Positions 15,270-26,394 of a stretch of DNA of 64,000 bases are shown piece after piece. Source of the DNA: Megamerina dolium (lineage: Eukaryota > Arthropoda > Insecta > Diptera > Megamerinidae). The first letter of the stretch is position 1. Each line of letters starts with the position of its first letter. Location: NCBI GenBank assembly GCA_963854835.1, contig OY978526.1:37734501-37798500 (forward strand), in the 5' to 3' direction. The position numbers and the translations under genes are program-made. Below the pieces are notes generated by a model. It was not told where the DNA came from. It saw nothing but the letters and a program-made list of their open reading frames with translations, and ran no database searches.

Positions 15270-16335
15270 TTATGGCACATCATGGAAGAAGAATCGAGCA
15301 GGGACTGTACTGAAAATGGTTTTATAGCGATCATAGACGACTCTATCAAGTGTCTGGCCGAATGTTGGTCGCATCACCTCAAAAAGTTGTTGCCAACTCT
15401 CATTAAAAAGTTGATTAGCACTATCTTCCAGATCCCTATTTCCGTTGAAAAGATTAGACATGTGTATACGGAAGCCACCAATGCTATCAATGTGTGAATC
15501 AACCGATATTACGTCAAATATATATTCATCACCTTGTTTCTTTAGAGACGTTTTTGCAATGACTGTAGCATCGAGATTAGCTAAATATAAAGAAAATATG
15601 TATATATTTCAGTATAATATAGGGTACATATGTACGTACTGGATGTACGATTAACGTACTAAAAACTTACACACTTCTCCCTCTAAAGTTCCATGACTAT
15701 CAATATTAAGGAGAAGGATAGTACCTTTCATTTTATAATCACTAGTCATCTTTGCCACAGGTATTCGTATATTGAATTTCATAATAAACTCTTTATCGTC
15801 GACACTGAAATATCACATTTGTAATGCACTATGAAGCACTCACAATGAAATGCAATACTTACTGAACTTTAGTAAATTTAACATTGCTTAAGCCAGTGAC
15901 GAGAACTTTCTTCAATTCGACCTGCAAATCTGCAACGTTTTCGGTTCTATGAGTTATGCGTATTTTCTTCAAGTGAAAAGGATCAATTGGACTTAGATCC
16001 TTAAGACCCGGAATTCCTACACAGTTTGATTAAAAAATTTACGTATTTAACTTGTTGCCCAATGTAATCATAAATTTCTTGTTACCATGTCTCCAATGGG
16101 TAAAGGCGGCCTCAAAGGATTTGCGATAACATTGCTCATCAGGTTTGTGAAAGTGACAAGGCTCCAGAAAGTCAGCTAATAAGTAAGAGAATTAATGCCA
16201 GCCAAAGAGACGTGAGAATTTGTAAAATCTGTGAATGCACTTACGGCGTTCCTTGAGTAGCTGTTGGCCTTGCATACTTGTGATGCACATTGCAATGGCA
16301 ATCATCACCCCTAAAATTATCTTGGCGTTACTCAT
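15270..16335 (-). CDS. Takeout/JHBP-like protein A
   Basis: Secreted small-hydrophobic-ligand carrier of the haemolymph juvenile hormone-binding/takeout superfamily. Members act in feeding, circadian and courtship physiology, but the ligand here is unknown. Five minus-strand exons: 16245-16335, 16086-16175, 15863-16016, 15671-15804 and 15270-15580; 780 nt, 259 residues, introns in phases 1,1,2,1. A signal peptide is clear (KIILGVMIAIAMCITSMQG). The N-terminal Cys pair lies in PCHFHKPDEQC, expected to form the family disulfide. Later marks are GLKDLSPIDPFHLKKI, IRIPVAKMTSDYKMKGTILL and the C-terminal LFNGNRDLEDSANQLFNESW. The length is normal for the family. Gene B lies head-to-head 1.1 kb away. 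NCBI often labels such proteins 'circadian clock-controlled protein daywake'; that is not evidence of clock function. Confidence 0.92.
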
Positions 16336-17435
16336 AACTGTGTTGTTTGCTTTTTCAATCGAAACTAAATCTATTAGTTTGACTTTAAGCACTAACTTCA
16401 TATTATTTTGATACTTCTTTTAGTTGCATAAAGAAGATGGTAAAGCAATCAAATAATTTAGGTTTGCAGTACGTTATTAACAAAAAAATAAACAAAACTA
16501 AAAAATGAGTAAACAGTCGATATACAAAAAAAAATTTGCTAATCTATAGTGAATTGTGCTGCTGAATATTTATGATGCATATGTATACAAGGTACATACT
16601 ACACACATATATATATTATATATATATTGTCTATCACAGTCAATGTATTCGCTTGAAGTATATATGTATATGCTCTTTTGTGGACCTTTGTAACTGCACT
16701 CTTCTGTTCGTTGATAAATGTGTATGGCAATATTAATCGATACATTTCTGACGGTTGCAACTTTTTCATTTTTCACTCTTATTTCAGTAAGATCAGATCA
16801 GAAGGTCCACTATATCTATGGTCATACGATCTATAATACAAATACAATACAAATTAAGCCCAAAACGTGTTCTTATTGCATTGTAAAATAAGAAAATAAT
16901 TACGAGTAATTACCAAAGTCTGATAATAATCTGATTTTTCTTGAGATGTCTACAAATGCTAAATCATACCATAAGTATAAAAGTCATTTGTATTGTAAAT
17001 AATAACAAATAAATACTATAAATATAGATTTGAGTGATGAATGGCTCCAGCGCTTTAAGACATCGTTTACATAGTATGTGTCTACAGTAAATTGTTTTTG
17101 TCTGTGGTATATCTACACAGATTGATGACGCTTTAAAGAATTTTATTCGACAATTTGGTCATATCTATAACTAATTATATATGCATATACCTAATAAGCA
17201 ATATCTAAAAACTTTATGCACCTATTAGAATTGAATATTGTATTTGTATAATTAAATTCGAAATAAATTTAAAATAAGAAAGTAGCTGCTACTACTTGCT
17301 TATGTAGTACGTATATAGTATATCCGAGTAAGAACAAATTCGAGTGATAATTGAATAAATAAATACAACACCAGTTTTTAGAATACAGTTTAAACCATAC
17401 CGGCAGGCGCTGAAGTTGTATATACGCACAAAGCG
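16336..17435. promoter_or_regulatory. Shared intergenic region of divergent JHBP-like genes A and B
   Basis: This 1.1-kb spacer separates two genes transcribed away from each other. Its right part (about 17125-17435) is strongly similar to the segment before gene D (about 26090-26394): both contain CTTTAAAGAA followed by CGACAATTT, a TATTGTATTTGTATA motif, AAATCGAAATAAATTTAAAA-type sequence, and AGAATACAGT just before the start. Conservation of this block after duplication suggests promoter content. No specific factor site is claimed. Confidence 0.6.
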
Positions 17436-18490
17436 ATGAAACTGATAATATTTAGTATAATTACACTGGTTTCATGGAGCACAAACGTATGCGCTCAGGA
17501 ATTATTAAAGAATCGACGTAAGCTTCCAAATGGATTTATTTAAAATTGATTTAAAACGATTTTTTCGATAGCCGATTTTTTAACACCATGCTACATACAT
17601 AAAGGGGATGAGGAGTGCTACCGAAGAAATCTTGAAGCCACGTTTGTGTACTGGAAAGATGGTAAGAAAAAATATAATTAAACACATTTACATATGGAAA
17701 TTGCGATATGAAGTCAACAAGTGAAAGTACTATAATGTGTATATAATTCAAGGTCTTCCCGGCATCAAAAGCTCAATGCCAATTGATCCCTTCCATTTGA
17801 AGAAAGTACGTTTATCACATAAAAGTGAAAATCTAATTGATTTACAAGTTGAACTGACAGATCTAACTGTTTCGGGTGCTAGTAATCTTAAAATTGCTAA
17901 AACTACGTAAGTGCTCGGGTGTTTAGATATATGTATGCATTTCAACAATTAATCCACCACATTGATAACATTATAGGATTGATGATAAAGTATATACGTA
18001 TAAAATTAAAGTCATACTGCCAGTAATAAAATTGGCCAGCAATTATAAGATAAAAGGAAATATTCTAGTTTTGAACCTCAATGGGCAAGGAACTTTAGTC
18101 GGTGAAGCTGGTAAGTTCTCTCCGAGTAATCACCGTGCAATATGATTATAGTTCATGGCATGTATTATTATTTTTTCAGTCAACTTGGAAGCTTCATTGA
18201 TTACAAAAACCGCATTAAAGAGAATTGGTGATGAATATCTCTTCGATGTGCTATCCGTTACTTCTCATATTGATAAAATTGATGGTTTTCGGATCAATTT
18301 TGCAAATCTATTTAATGGAAACAAGGAGTTGGAAGACAGTGCAAATGCATTTATCAACGAGGGTTGGCGAGACATTTTCCAATTAATGCGTCCCACATTT
18401 GAAAAAACTCTTGATAAAATATTTTACGATCGTGCCAAAGCTGTATTTGCTCATGTACCTGGTCGTTTCTACTTTGCAGATTTACCATAA
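17436..18490 (+). CDS. Takeout/JHBP-like protein B
   Basis: Secreted ligand-binding protein of the JHBP/takeout superfamily. Plus-strand exons 17436-17517, 17572-17661, 17753-17906, 17977-18110 and 18180-18490; 771 nt, 256 residues. Exons 2 to 5 have exactly the lengths found in genes A, C and D (90, 154, 134, 311 nt) with the same phases. Signal peptide KLIIFSIITLVSWSTNVCAQ; Cys pair in PCYIHKGDEEC; then GLPGIKSSMPIDPFHLKK, ILPVIKLASNYKIKGNILVL and NLFNGNKELEDSANAF. All splice sites are GT-AG. It is paired head-to-head with A and is the closest relative of D, so B and D are products of the same segmental duplication. Confidence 0.92.
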
Positions 18491-18710
18491 CTGATATTTT
18501 TAAAAAGTGTGATTTTATAAAAATTAAGCTCTCTATATAGTTAGATGTATTTATACTTTATTTAATAAAAAATAATAATTATAATAAAACAACAACAAAA
18601 CAAATTTATTTAATTCTTTTTATTTGAATTATCTTTTTGAAAATATAAAATATCGTACGAAAGTGTATCTTAATAAAAAGTCTCAATTTACCATTGGATA
18701 GTATCAAATT

Positions 18711-18830
18711 TATGGTTACCGTAGCTCAGTGGTTAGTGCTTTGGTATTCTGATCTGTGGTATTAGATTCAATGCACAGCATTACTGGAAAAGAAGCTGGG
18801 CCAAAGAGCCATTCAGGGTTTATAGTACTT
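18711..18830 (+). mobile_element. tRNA-derived SINE, internally deleted
   Basis: The head TACCGTAGCTCAGTGGTTAG and the decayed B box are followed almost directly by the 3' end part (GGAAAAGAAGCTGGGCCAAA). The central body, from the TATCGAAAAG region to the GTAGGTCC region, is missing. Confidence 0.75.
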
Positions 18831-18961
18831 AGTTACTAGTTACTTACATAAATACATATGTATTTATTTATTTTTTATTTTTTTATTTATGATGTGTTCA
18901 TATATTCAACGTATTCTGAAATGTTTCAACTCGACATTATTTACATATGTATATGTAAAAT

Positions 18962-19331
18962 AGGTGGGTGCCGTAGCTCAGTGGTTAGTGTGTTCGCCTT
19001 CTGATCTGTAGGTCGTGGTTCAATACCCGGCTGATGCATAACAAATTTAATATCGAAAAGATTTTTCTTTCGAACGGTACCCACCTGTCGGCAAGCAATT
19101 GGCAATTCTTCCGACAGTAACAACTTGCCATGAAAAAGCTTCTAAAAAAGAACTCTGTGACAAAGCTCAGAAAAAGTGATGTCACAAGTGTTCTGCCGTT
19201 CGGAACCGGCTAAAATAAGTAGGTCCATTCTAATACTGTCCAAAAATTTAAGACGCACAACAGTAATGGAAGAGAAGCTCGGCCAATGAGCCCTTTGGGG
19301 CTTTAAGCGCCACATATTTATTTATTTTTTT
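18962..19331 (+). mobile_element. tRNA-derived SINE, complete copy with target duplication
   Basis: Full-length reference copy. A box TAGCTCAGTGG, B box GGTTCAATACC, family body (TTCGAACGGTACCCACCTG, GGCAAGCAATTGGCAATTC, GTCACAAGTGTTCTGCCG), and the tail AGCGCCACATATTTATTTAT. The 11-bp repeat ATATGTAAAAT flanks it at 18951-18961 and 19332-19342. These direct repeats are the mark of target-primed insertion by a LINE partner. The insertion lies 3' of gene B and is absent from the corresponding region of gene D. Confidence 0.92.
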
Positions 19332-19864
19332 ATATGTAAAATGAAAAATATTTTTTTTTAAATTAGCTCAACAACGTAGTTTTAATGTATTTTAATTTAT
19401 AAAACAAAACCAAAAATAAAACAAAAATTTGAACGACATGAATATGAATGAATTAATTGTTAGAAAGAAATCAAACTATAACAAAACATTACTGGTCCAT
19501 TGAATAAATATGCAGTTAGGCAGGAGATTCTACAAAATGACTCAGAGCTAAATAAACAGCATTCAACTCGAGCAATGTAAAATCACATAAAAGTGGTGAG
19601 GGCATTTTATAAAACTGCTCATCAGGTGTAGGCGTTTGCTAGTTATTTACATGCCAAATATATATTTTTTTGCTTCAACAAGTCAACATTGTTTAACTAC
19701 TTTTCTTCTTTTCTTTATGGCCATTTTGATCATTTTAGTTATTTTGGCAATGTGTAAATAACACTATACAACAATTTAGTGGTAACTCTCAGGGATGAAA
19801 AAAACCAGTCTGAAATGATAGCATTTAACTTCAGTAACGAAAACCATAACCCCTTAGTGGAGCA

Positions 19865-21317
19865 CCTACGTCACAATTTTTTACAGTAGTTTAAATTTTG
19901 ACTTTTTCAGTTAAAATCGAATCATGGAAATTGAAAAATCATATTTTGGATAGTTCTTGTCTCTAGAGACCAATATTAAAATTTCCGGAGAACACTTTAA
20001 CACTCTAGCTACCACCCGTATGGGTCATTTTGGATTATTTTTCGAAAAATCAGTTAAAGGTCAAAATTAGGGTTAAATGGAGGGTTAACATTTGCAACAA
20101 AAATATTCCCCGAAATTTTTTTTTAAGGTTCATCGAACACAAATAACTTGTACTAGTTATAGGTAACATATAAAAAACAGGTTAAGTAGGGCTGTGCGAC
20201 TAATCATTTAGTCTAACAGTATGATTAATCAAAATACATATTATTCGATTAATCAGAATTTTGATTAATCAAAATATTTTTCATTTAGTTTTCTTTGTTT
20301 TTGAAATTGTATTTGATTTCAATTTTTGAATATTCAAAATCATGTTTATTCAAATAATTTCTTATTTGATTAATCAAAATGTTGACAAATCGAATACTTG
20401 ATTAATCGACAATTTTGATTAAAAATATTTTTCGACTAAACGATTAATCGCACAGCCCTAATTTTAAGCATCTATTGCATCGCGTGATAGTTATTGCGAT
20501 TAATGATTACTTTGTGTGCTGTACTTATGGAATGAAAATCCTTTGGCAGCAGAGAAGCATTTGGTTACCATATATTCCAACAGAACGTCTCTTATGTTGT
20601 AATGTTCTTTCTATAAAAAGAGTCCGTGTTGTAATCATCATCACTATGAAAATATGACAAATCTGAAGTTTCAACTAGATCCGTATCGATTTCTTCAAAT
20701 CTTTCTTCATTCTCGCTATTTTCATCGTTTTCAGCGAATATAGTTTTGGATCACCAACCAATTTCAGACAATACTGTATCTGGAGTTTTCTTTCACCTCT
20801 TCGGTATTGAAAGTTTGACGTATTTTTGTTGATATAACTTGTTTTGTATTAAATTACGGTAGCGTTATAATATGACGAATGACACTCTGGTTCTTCGTTC
20901 CATAATTATAACACACACCACACGGCTTTAACCAACAATACATACTTAAAAAATATCGCGCGATATAACAGATCTTTACTTAAGATAAATGACTTAACAT
21001 TTTATTGGGTTTTTTACGTGTTACCTATAACTCGTATAAGTTATTTGTCTTCGGTGATCCTTAGTGAAATTTGTCGGAAAATATGTTTATCGAAAATTTT
21101 AACTTCCACTCTAATGTTCACTTTTAAAAGATTTTTCGAGTGTTAGCTAGAGGGTTAATAGAGAGAATATTCCTCGATAATTTTAATAAATTGTAAGTGT
21201 CCAAAGACTATAACAATTCAAAATATCATATAAGTTTAAAAATGATTTTTCAATTCCCATGATTCGACTTTTAACAGAAAAAGCTAAATTTAAACCGCTG
21301 TAAAAAATTGTGACGTA
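19865..21317. mobile_element. DNA element with about 300-bp terminal inverted repeats
   Basis: The left arm starts CCTACGTCACAATTTTTTAC and the right arm ends as its inverse (GTAAAAAATTGTGACGTA). Arm similarity continues inward for about 300 bp (19867-20170 against 21000-21317), including GAATCATGGAAATTGAAAAA against its imperfect inverse. GTGGAGCA occurs directly outside both ends (19857-19864 and 21318-21325), an 8-bp target duplication that can be extended to 9-10 bp. Between the arms lie a nested MITE and about 480 bp of unknown sequence. On the minus strand near 20640-20740 that sequence encodes a run rich in Asp, Glu and Ser, which could be the start of a lost transposase. Family not identified. 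Confidence 0.75.
20187..20460. mobile_element. hAT-like MITE nested in the inverted-repeat element
   Basis: The ends are TAGGGCTGTGCGACTAATCA and, reversed, TAGGGCTGTGCGATTAATCG: inverted repeats of about 27 bp with few mismatches. The internal sequence is almost only ATTAATC/GATTAATC motifs. Flanking octamers AGGTTAAG and ATTTTAAG agree at 6 of 8 positions, consistent with an eroded 8-bp hAT target duplication. A lone end of the same type lies at 60717-60732. Confidence 0.75.
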
Positions 21318-21473
21318 GTGGAGCAAAATCAAATTGAGAATTTTACTACTGAAAATTTGAGATTAGTTTTGTTTCACCCGAAAAAGTATGCAGCACTGTA
21401 TAATTTCCGAATTTCCTGTTTTACACATACATAAATATATGTAATATATACTTTATGACTTATGACTGCTTTC

Positions 21474-23041
21474 CAATGGCGGAGCCAGGATTTCAGCAAG
21501 GGGGGTTAAGATGAAAAAGATATATAAGAAAACAATTTTAATGAATGATTTTTAAATATCTATATATTATTAATTTTCTTTTTTAACAAGATCTATCCCC
21601 CTGGTCCTCTCCCACTGCGGCTATCAATGACTACTGTATACATTCATATATTTACTAAAGTATATGGTAACACGTCAGAATTTCGAGTACATATATTTTA
21701 AAATTTTTATGGAACACGGATGTAAACAATAATTTCAAATTTATTTTAAATTCCGATGTGATACAGCAAATCGACGAGATGGGTATATTTTTGTTTTTTT
21801 TTTTTTTGCTTTTTTCAGAATATATTTCAATTTCTCTTTTGTGCAACAAGTTTAATTTTGTTGTGCCGTGATTTTTTACATCAAGTATATCATGATAAAT
21901 TGAGTTCACAAGTGATTTTTGCGGCAACACTCTCAACTTAAGGAAATAAATATATATGTATACCCAAAACCACCCAATTAAATGTCTTTTTTCATATTGG
22001 GTAGGAGTTGATCATATAATTTACAAAACAAAGTTATTATGAATTTTATTTATAGCTTTATTAAAACCAAACAAATTCTATTTAGAATTTACTCGGAATC
22101 TGGTTGGTCTCTGATACAAATACCACTATTAGTGGACCCTCTTTCTCGACTAGTAATCGTTCAAAAGCCGTATTTTCAAAACTAATTCATTTATCTGTTT
22201 TTTTTTTGCAATACAAAATTTAAAATTAATTTATGATGTCTAAATGACTTTCAGAAAGATCGATTGAAAGATGACTGTATGATTTTATTATGATGATATT
22301 GATTTAAAATCCTACGGGGTGACCTTACAAATGTGCGATGGTATTTTTTGTACAAAATTGCTTAATACGATCATGATTTTGAAATCGCTCAGAAATAAGT
22401 ATTGTATGTACTAAGAATTAGAGTCGCGATATGCTGTAATCTTGTTCTTATTTTTCAAAGTGTGGATATCGAAACGTTCTTATACTTATATAATATTGCA
22501 AAGTGCTATTTTTATACACGCAAACATTTTGGGATTCATTCCTTTAAACAAGAACAAGAAATTTCAAATAAGCATATTTAAAAATTATTTTAAATAAAAT
22601 TAAATCGATTTTTTAAACTGGTTAAAATGGTCAAGGAAATAAAAGATTTCAAATAATTTTACTTGTTTAAGTTTTTCGAAATAATGGTCATCAGCTCAAA
22701 TCAGACCAAAAAATCTTAAATTTTTAATGGCAGTACAAGGCTGTAAGTGGAAACTACAATATTTTACTTCGCTACATTATTTCTTCAATTTTCGAAAATT
22801 GAAATTGAATTGAAAGTTTTGAAAATTGATTAATTGTAGTTTCGTTATACAAAATAATTGGTTAAAAGTACATTGTCGGTTTCATTTATTTCAGTTAGAC
22901 AAATTAGATATATTAGTGAAATAAAGAAAAATTAATAAATATTTATTTATATTAATATATTATATTATATATTATCAATTATATTATATTTTTTAATTAG
23001 TTCGCACCCTCGGAGGACATATCCTTCTGGCTACGCCACTG
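21474..23041. mobile_element. Possible hAT-like element or two separate ends
   Basis: The left boundary CAATGGCGGAGCCAGGAT and the right boundary, reverse complemented, CAGTGGCGTAGCCAGAAG are similar, as in hAT ends. No matching 8-bp duplication lies outside them and the AT-rich interior has no transposase, so this may be two unrelated end fragments. The remaining sequence up to the JHBP-like gene C at 23297 shows nothing else. Confidence 0.35.
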
Positions 23042-23296
23042 AGGCGTATTAATATTTATAAATTTAAATATTATTTTTGAGTGGCATTTTTTACACAAAC
23101 ACCTACTTCAGTAACAAAATGTTTTCTATAAATCATATATGCAAGTATCCAGATAGAGTGTTGATTACTATTTTTTTTTTTCATAGCATTTTTTAAATTT
23201 TATTCATACGCATTTGCTTGGAATTTTGGCACACTTTATATAAATAAAGTCTTAATCGAACGAACATTAAAGACAAGATCATCCACTCAAATGGTT

Positions 23297-25035
23297 TTAT
23301 GGCACATCACGGAAAAAGAATCGAGCAGGGATTGTGTTAAAAACGAGTTTGTAACGATCTTGGATAACTCTATTAAGTGTCTGCTCAAATGTTGGTCGCA
23401 TCACTTCAAAAAGTTGTTGCCAGCTGTCATTAAATAGTTGATTAGCATTGTCTTCCAATTCCTTATTCCCATTAAAAAGATTTGACATATGTATACGGAA
23501 GCCGCCAATGTTATCAATGTGTGAATCCATTGACATCACATCAAAGAAATATTCATCACCTTGTCTTTTTAGAGACGTCTTTGCATTCACTGTAGCGTCG
23601 AGATTAGCTAAATGCAAAGAACATACATATTTCAGTATTGTAGTATAAGGTAGTACATATATATGTAACTGTATTCTATGTAACGGGTGTTTTTTTTTAA
23701 AGCTTGAGAACTTCGAACCAAAATAAAAGGAAAAAATATTATTGGAATGAAATTTTTTTAATTTCAATCTGTTAGATAATTTCATGCCATTTATGAAATA
23801 TGATTTTGGGAATATGTCCACCACGGATACGAATTACATGCTCCATCCAATCAGTCGAATTTTTGACCTCTTTTTCCAATAACTCTGGCCGTATTTTGTC
23901 AATGGTGGCTTGAATATTTGCTACCAACGTTTCAAGAGTCACTGGTTTGCCGGCATAAACTAATGACTTAACATAGCCTCATGAGAAGTAATCAAGAGGC
24001 ATTAAATCGCACGAACGAGGAGGTAATTTTAATGGATGTAATGATGATTCAATGGCAGCTTGAGGATTGTCTACATTCCATATATGGCAATTTTGTTTAT
24101 TAACGTAACAGTTCAACCAGAAATGAGCTTCATCTCTAAACACAATCGATAAACTTGGTCTATGAACTTCACGATTAGAATAATGTTTTTAAATAAAATT
24201 CCACAATTTGGAAGTGTTGCTCTGGCGTTAAACGATTCATGATGAAATGGCAAATTTACTTAACAGAAATGTCAACACAGTTTGACAATTCTCATCTGTG
24301 AAACCATAAGTAACCCTATCGAAAGATATCATGCAGCAAAAAAAGCACCCGTTATATGCACGATTGAAATACTAAAACTTACACACTTCTGCTTCCAATG
24401 TTCCATGACCATCAAGATTAATAACAAGGATTCTACCTTTTATTTTATAATCACTCACCAATTTGGCCACAGGTATTCTTATATTGAATATCATAGTGAA
24501 ATCCTTATCGTTCACACTAAAAGCTCATACATATGTGATGCACGGTCAAACACTCACAATGAAATTCCATACTTACTAGACTTTAGTAAACTGCAACTTG
24601 CTTAATCCACTGACCAGAACTTTCTTCAACTCTACCTGGATATCCGCGACGTTTTCGGTTCTATGAGCTATTCGTATTTTCTTCAAATGAAAAGGATCAA
24701 TTGGACTTATGTTCTTAAGACCTGGAATTCCTACATATTTTGATTGAATTATTAATGTATTTTACTTGTACACCGAAGACTAAGATAACCAACCATTTCT
24801 CCAGTGTGTGAAGACGGACTCAAATGATTTACGATAGCATTGCTCATCCTGTTTATGAAAGTAACAGGGTTCCAGAAAGTCAGCTAATAAAAAAGAGGAC
24901 CTGTAGTATCCATGACTTGCTGAAATATATATGAATACACTTACGACGTTCCCTATGTAATTGTTGACCTTCCATACTTGTGATACACGTTGTAATGGCC
25001 AGAATCACTCCGAAAATCATCTTTGTGTCACTCAT
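23297..25035 (-). CDS. Takeout/JHBP-like protein C
   Basis: Closest relative of gene A and product of the same duplication. Minus exons 24945-25035, 24794-24883, 24577-24730, 24383-24516 and 23297-23607; 780 nt, 259 residues, every exon the same length as in A. Signal peptide KMIFGVILAITTCITSMEG, Cys pair PCYFHKQDEQC, then LFNGNKELEDNANQLFNDSW near the C-terminus. All junctions are GT-AG. Intron 4 is 775 bp against 90 bp in gene A because a transposon (23683-24352) inserted in it; the splice sites are intact. Expected role: secreted carrier of a small hydrophobic ligand. Confidence 0.92.
23683..24352 (-). mobile_element. Internally deleted mariner-type element in intron 4 of gene C
   Basis: Bounded by inverted repeats ACGGGTGTTTTTTTTT and ACGGGTGCTTTTTTTG and by TA on each side (23681-23682 and 24353-24354). 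The minus strand still encodes pieces of a transposase: an N-terminal MNRLTPEQHFQIVEFYLK-like start, FRDEAH with N-YVNKQNCHIWN, then LPPRSCDLMPLDYFS and a C-terminal GHIPKIIFHK. The central catalytic region is deleted, leaving about 670 bp. It needs a partner element for movement. Confidence 0.85.
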
Positions 25036-26394
25036 AGCTGTAGTAAAAAAAAAAAAATAAAAGAATAATTAAGGTTTGCAGTGCCAGTGAAAAAATCAGA
25101 TTAGTTAATATTTCGTAATACATTAGATATTCAGTAAAATAATAACAATAAAATCCTGCTTAATGTATTGTATTAATATTATGAGGGTCAAAAATTGTCG
25201 AACAAGCAGTTCAATTGTACTATTAAAGATTTATTCAGCAAAATAGCGATAAATATATGTGCCTCATTTTTCTAAATGTATCAAAATGATTTCAAACAGC
25301 ATTCGAAAGAAAATGGGATCCAAAATATTATCTTATTGAATTGTAAAATCCTGATAAACTGATATACTACAATACGTGGGGTTAAACCTTACAACAAAAA
25401 CGCTATTGCTTGGTAAAATTGTTTCTTATTTTGCAATAAATATCCCTTCTAGCACAATAAACCTTTTCCTATGACTTGTAATTTTCTTAATGTCACCAGA
25501 ACAACAGGATTTGGGCGTTTGTCTCAAAACTAATCTCCTAGTTTGGGGCGAATCGTAATAGTCTTATCGTAGTAGTCTCGCCATTGAAATTAGTGACTGA
25601 TATTGCTTTTTTGCTTCTTTAAGATAGTGAATTAATATTATTCATTCTGAATGCAAGCGTTTGCTGTGTTTTTAAAGGTTTTGGTAGACTTTTATCAGGT
25701 CCAATCCATTGCATTGCTTGTTGATTTGATTTTGGGGTGAACTTATGGATCCAGGTTTCCTAATTAATTACTATCGATTTAAGCTCAGCAAACCATAAGA
25801 TTCAGATTCACCATAATGTTTTACAAGTCATTCTTTAGTTGTCACAGACAAATAAAAATTGTTTGCTTTAAATAAATCTATTTTAATCTATTTTAATTAA
25901 TATCACTTTGCATTTCATTATTTCTTTTTCCATTCATCTCTGTGTAAGGGTAAGACTTATTATTCCATATAATAAGAATGTATTTTCGGAAACTTTTACA
26001 AATAGAAAATCTTATGAAATATTTTTAAATATGAAAAATACGAAGATTTGAAAAATGGGTAGCTCCAAGCGATATATGGTATATGCCGCTTTAAAGAAGT
26101 TCATCCGACAATTTAGTCATATGTAATTCTAAATTTTTTATGAATTTACCTGGTAAGCAACAACAAGCAATTCTATTTAATTAATATTGTATTTGTATAC
26201 ACTTAAAATCGAAATAAATTTAAAATTAGAAAGTGGTTACTACTAGTTACTTATTATAGTATATATTCGAAGATGAACACATTTAAGTTATAATTAAATA
26301 GATAAACACAACACAATTTTTTAGAATACAGTCAAAGCTCTACCACCAAGCGCTGAAGTTATACGAGTATGTACATATATTGCTATACACAGCG
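25036..26394. promoter_or_regulatory. Shared intergenic region of divergent JHBP-like genes C and D
   Basis: Counterpart of the A-B spacer. The part next to gene D (about 26090-26394) matches the part next to gene B. The middle contains a mariner relic (25500-25770) not seen in the A-B spacer, which helps explain the greater length. Confidence 0.55.
25500..25770 (-). pseudogene. Mariner transposase relic
   Basis: The minus-strand text reads approximately WI-KP with SSPQNQINKQCNGLDL and SLISMARLLR, similar in order to the region between the first and second catalytic Asp of some mariner transposases. It is heavily frameshifted and lacks both ends. Identification rests on block order and is moderate. 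Confidence 0.4.

Noticed and set aside
21474..23041. Complete hAT transposon
   Set aside because: The ends are similar, but no octamer duplication or transposase supports a single element; listed with low confidence only.
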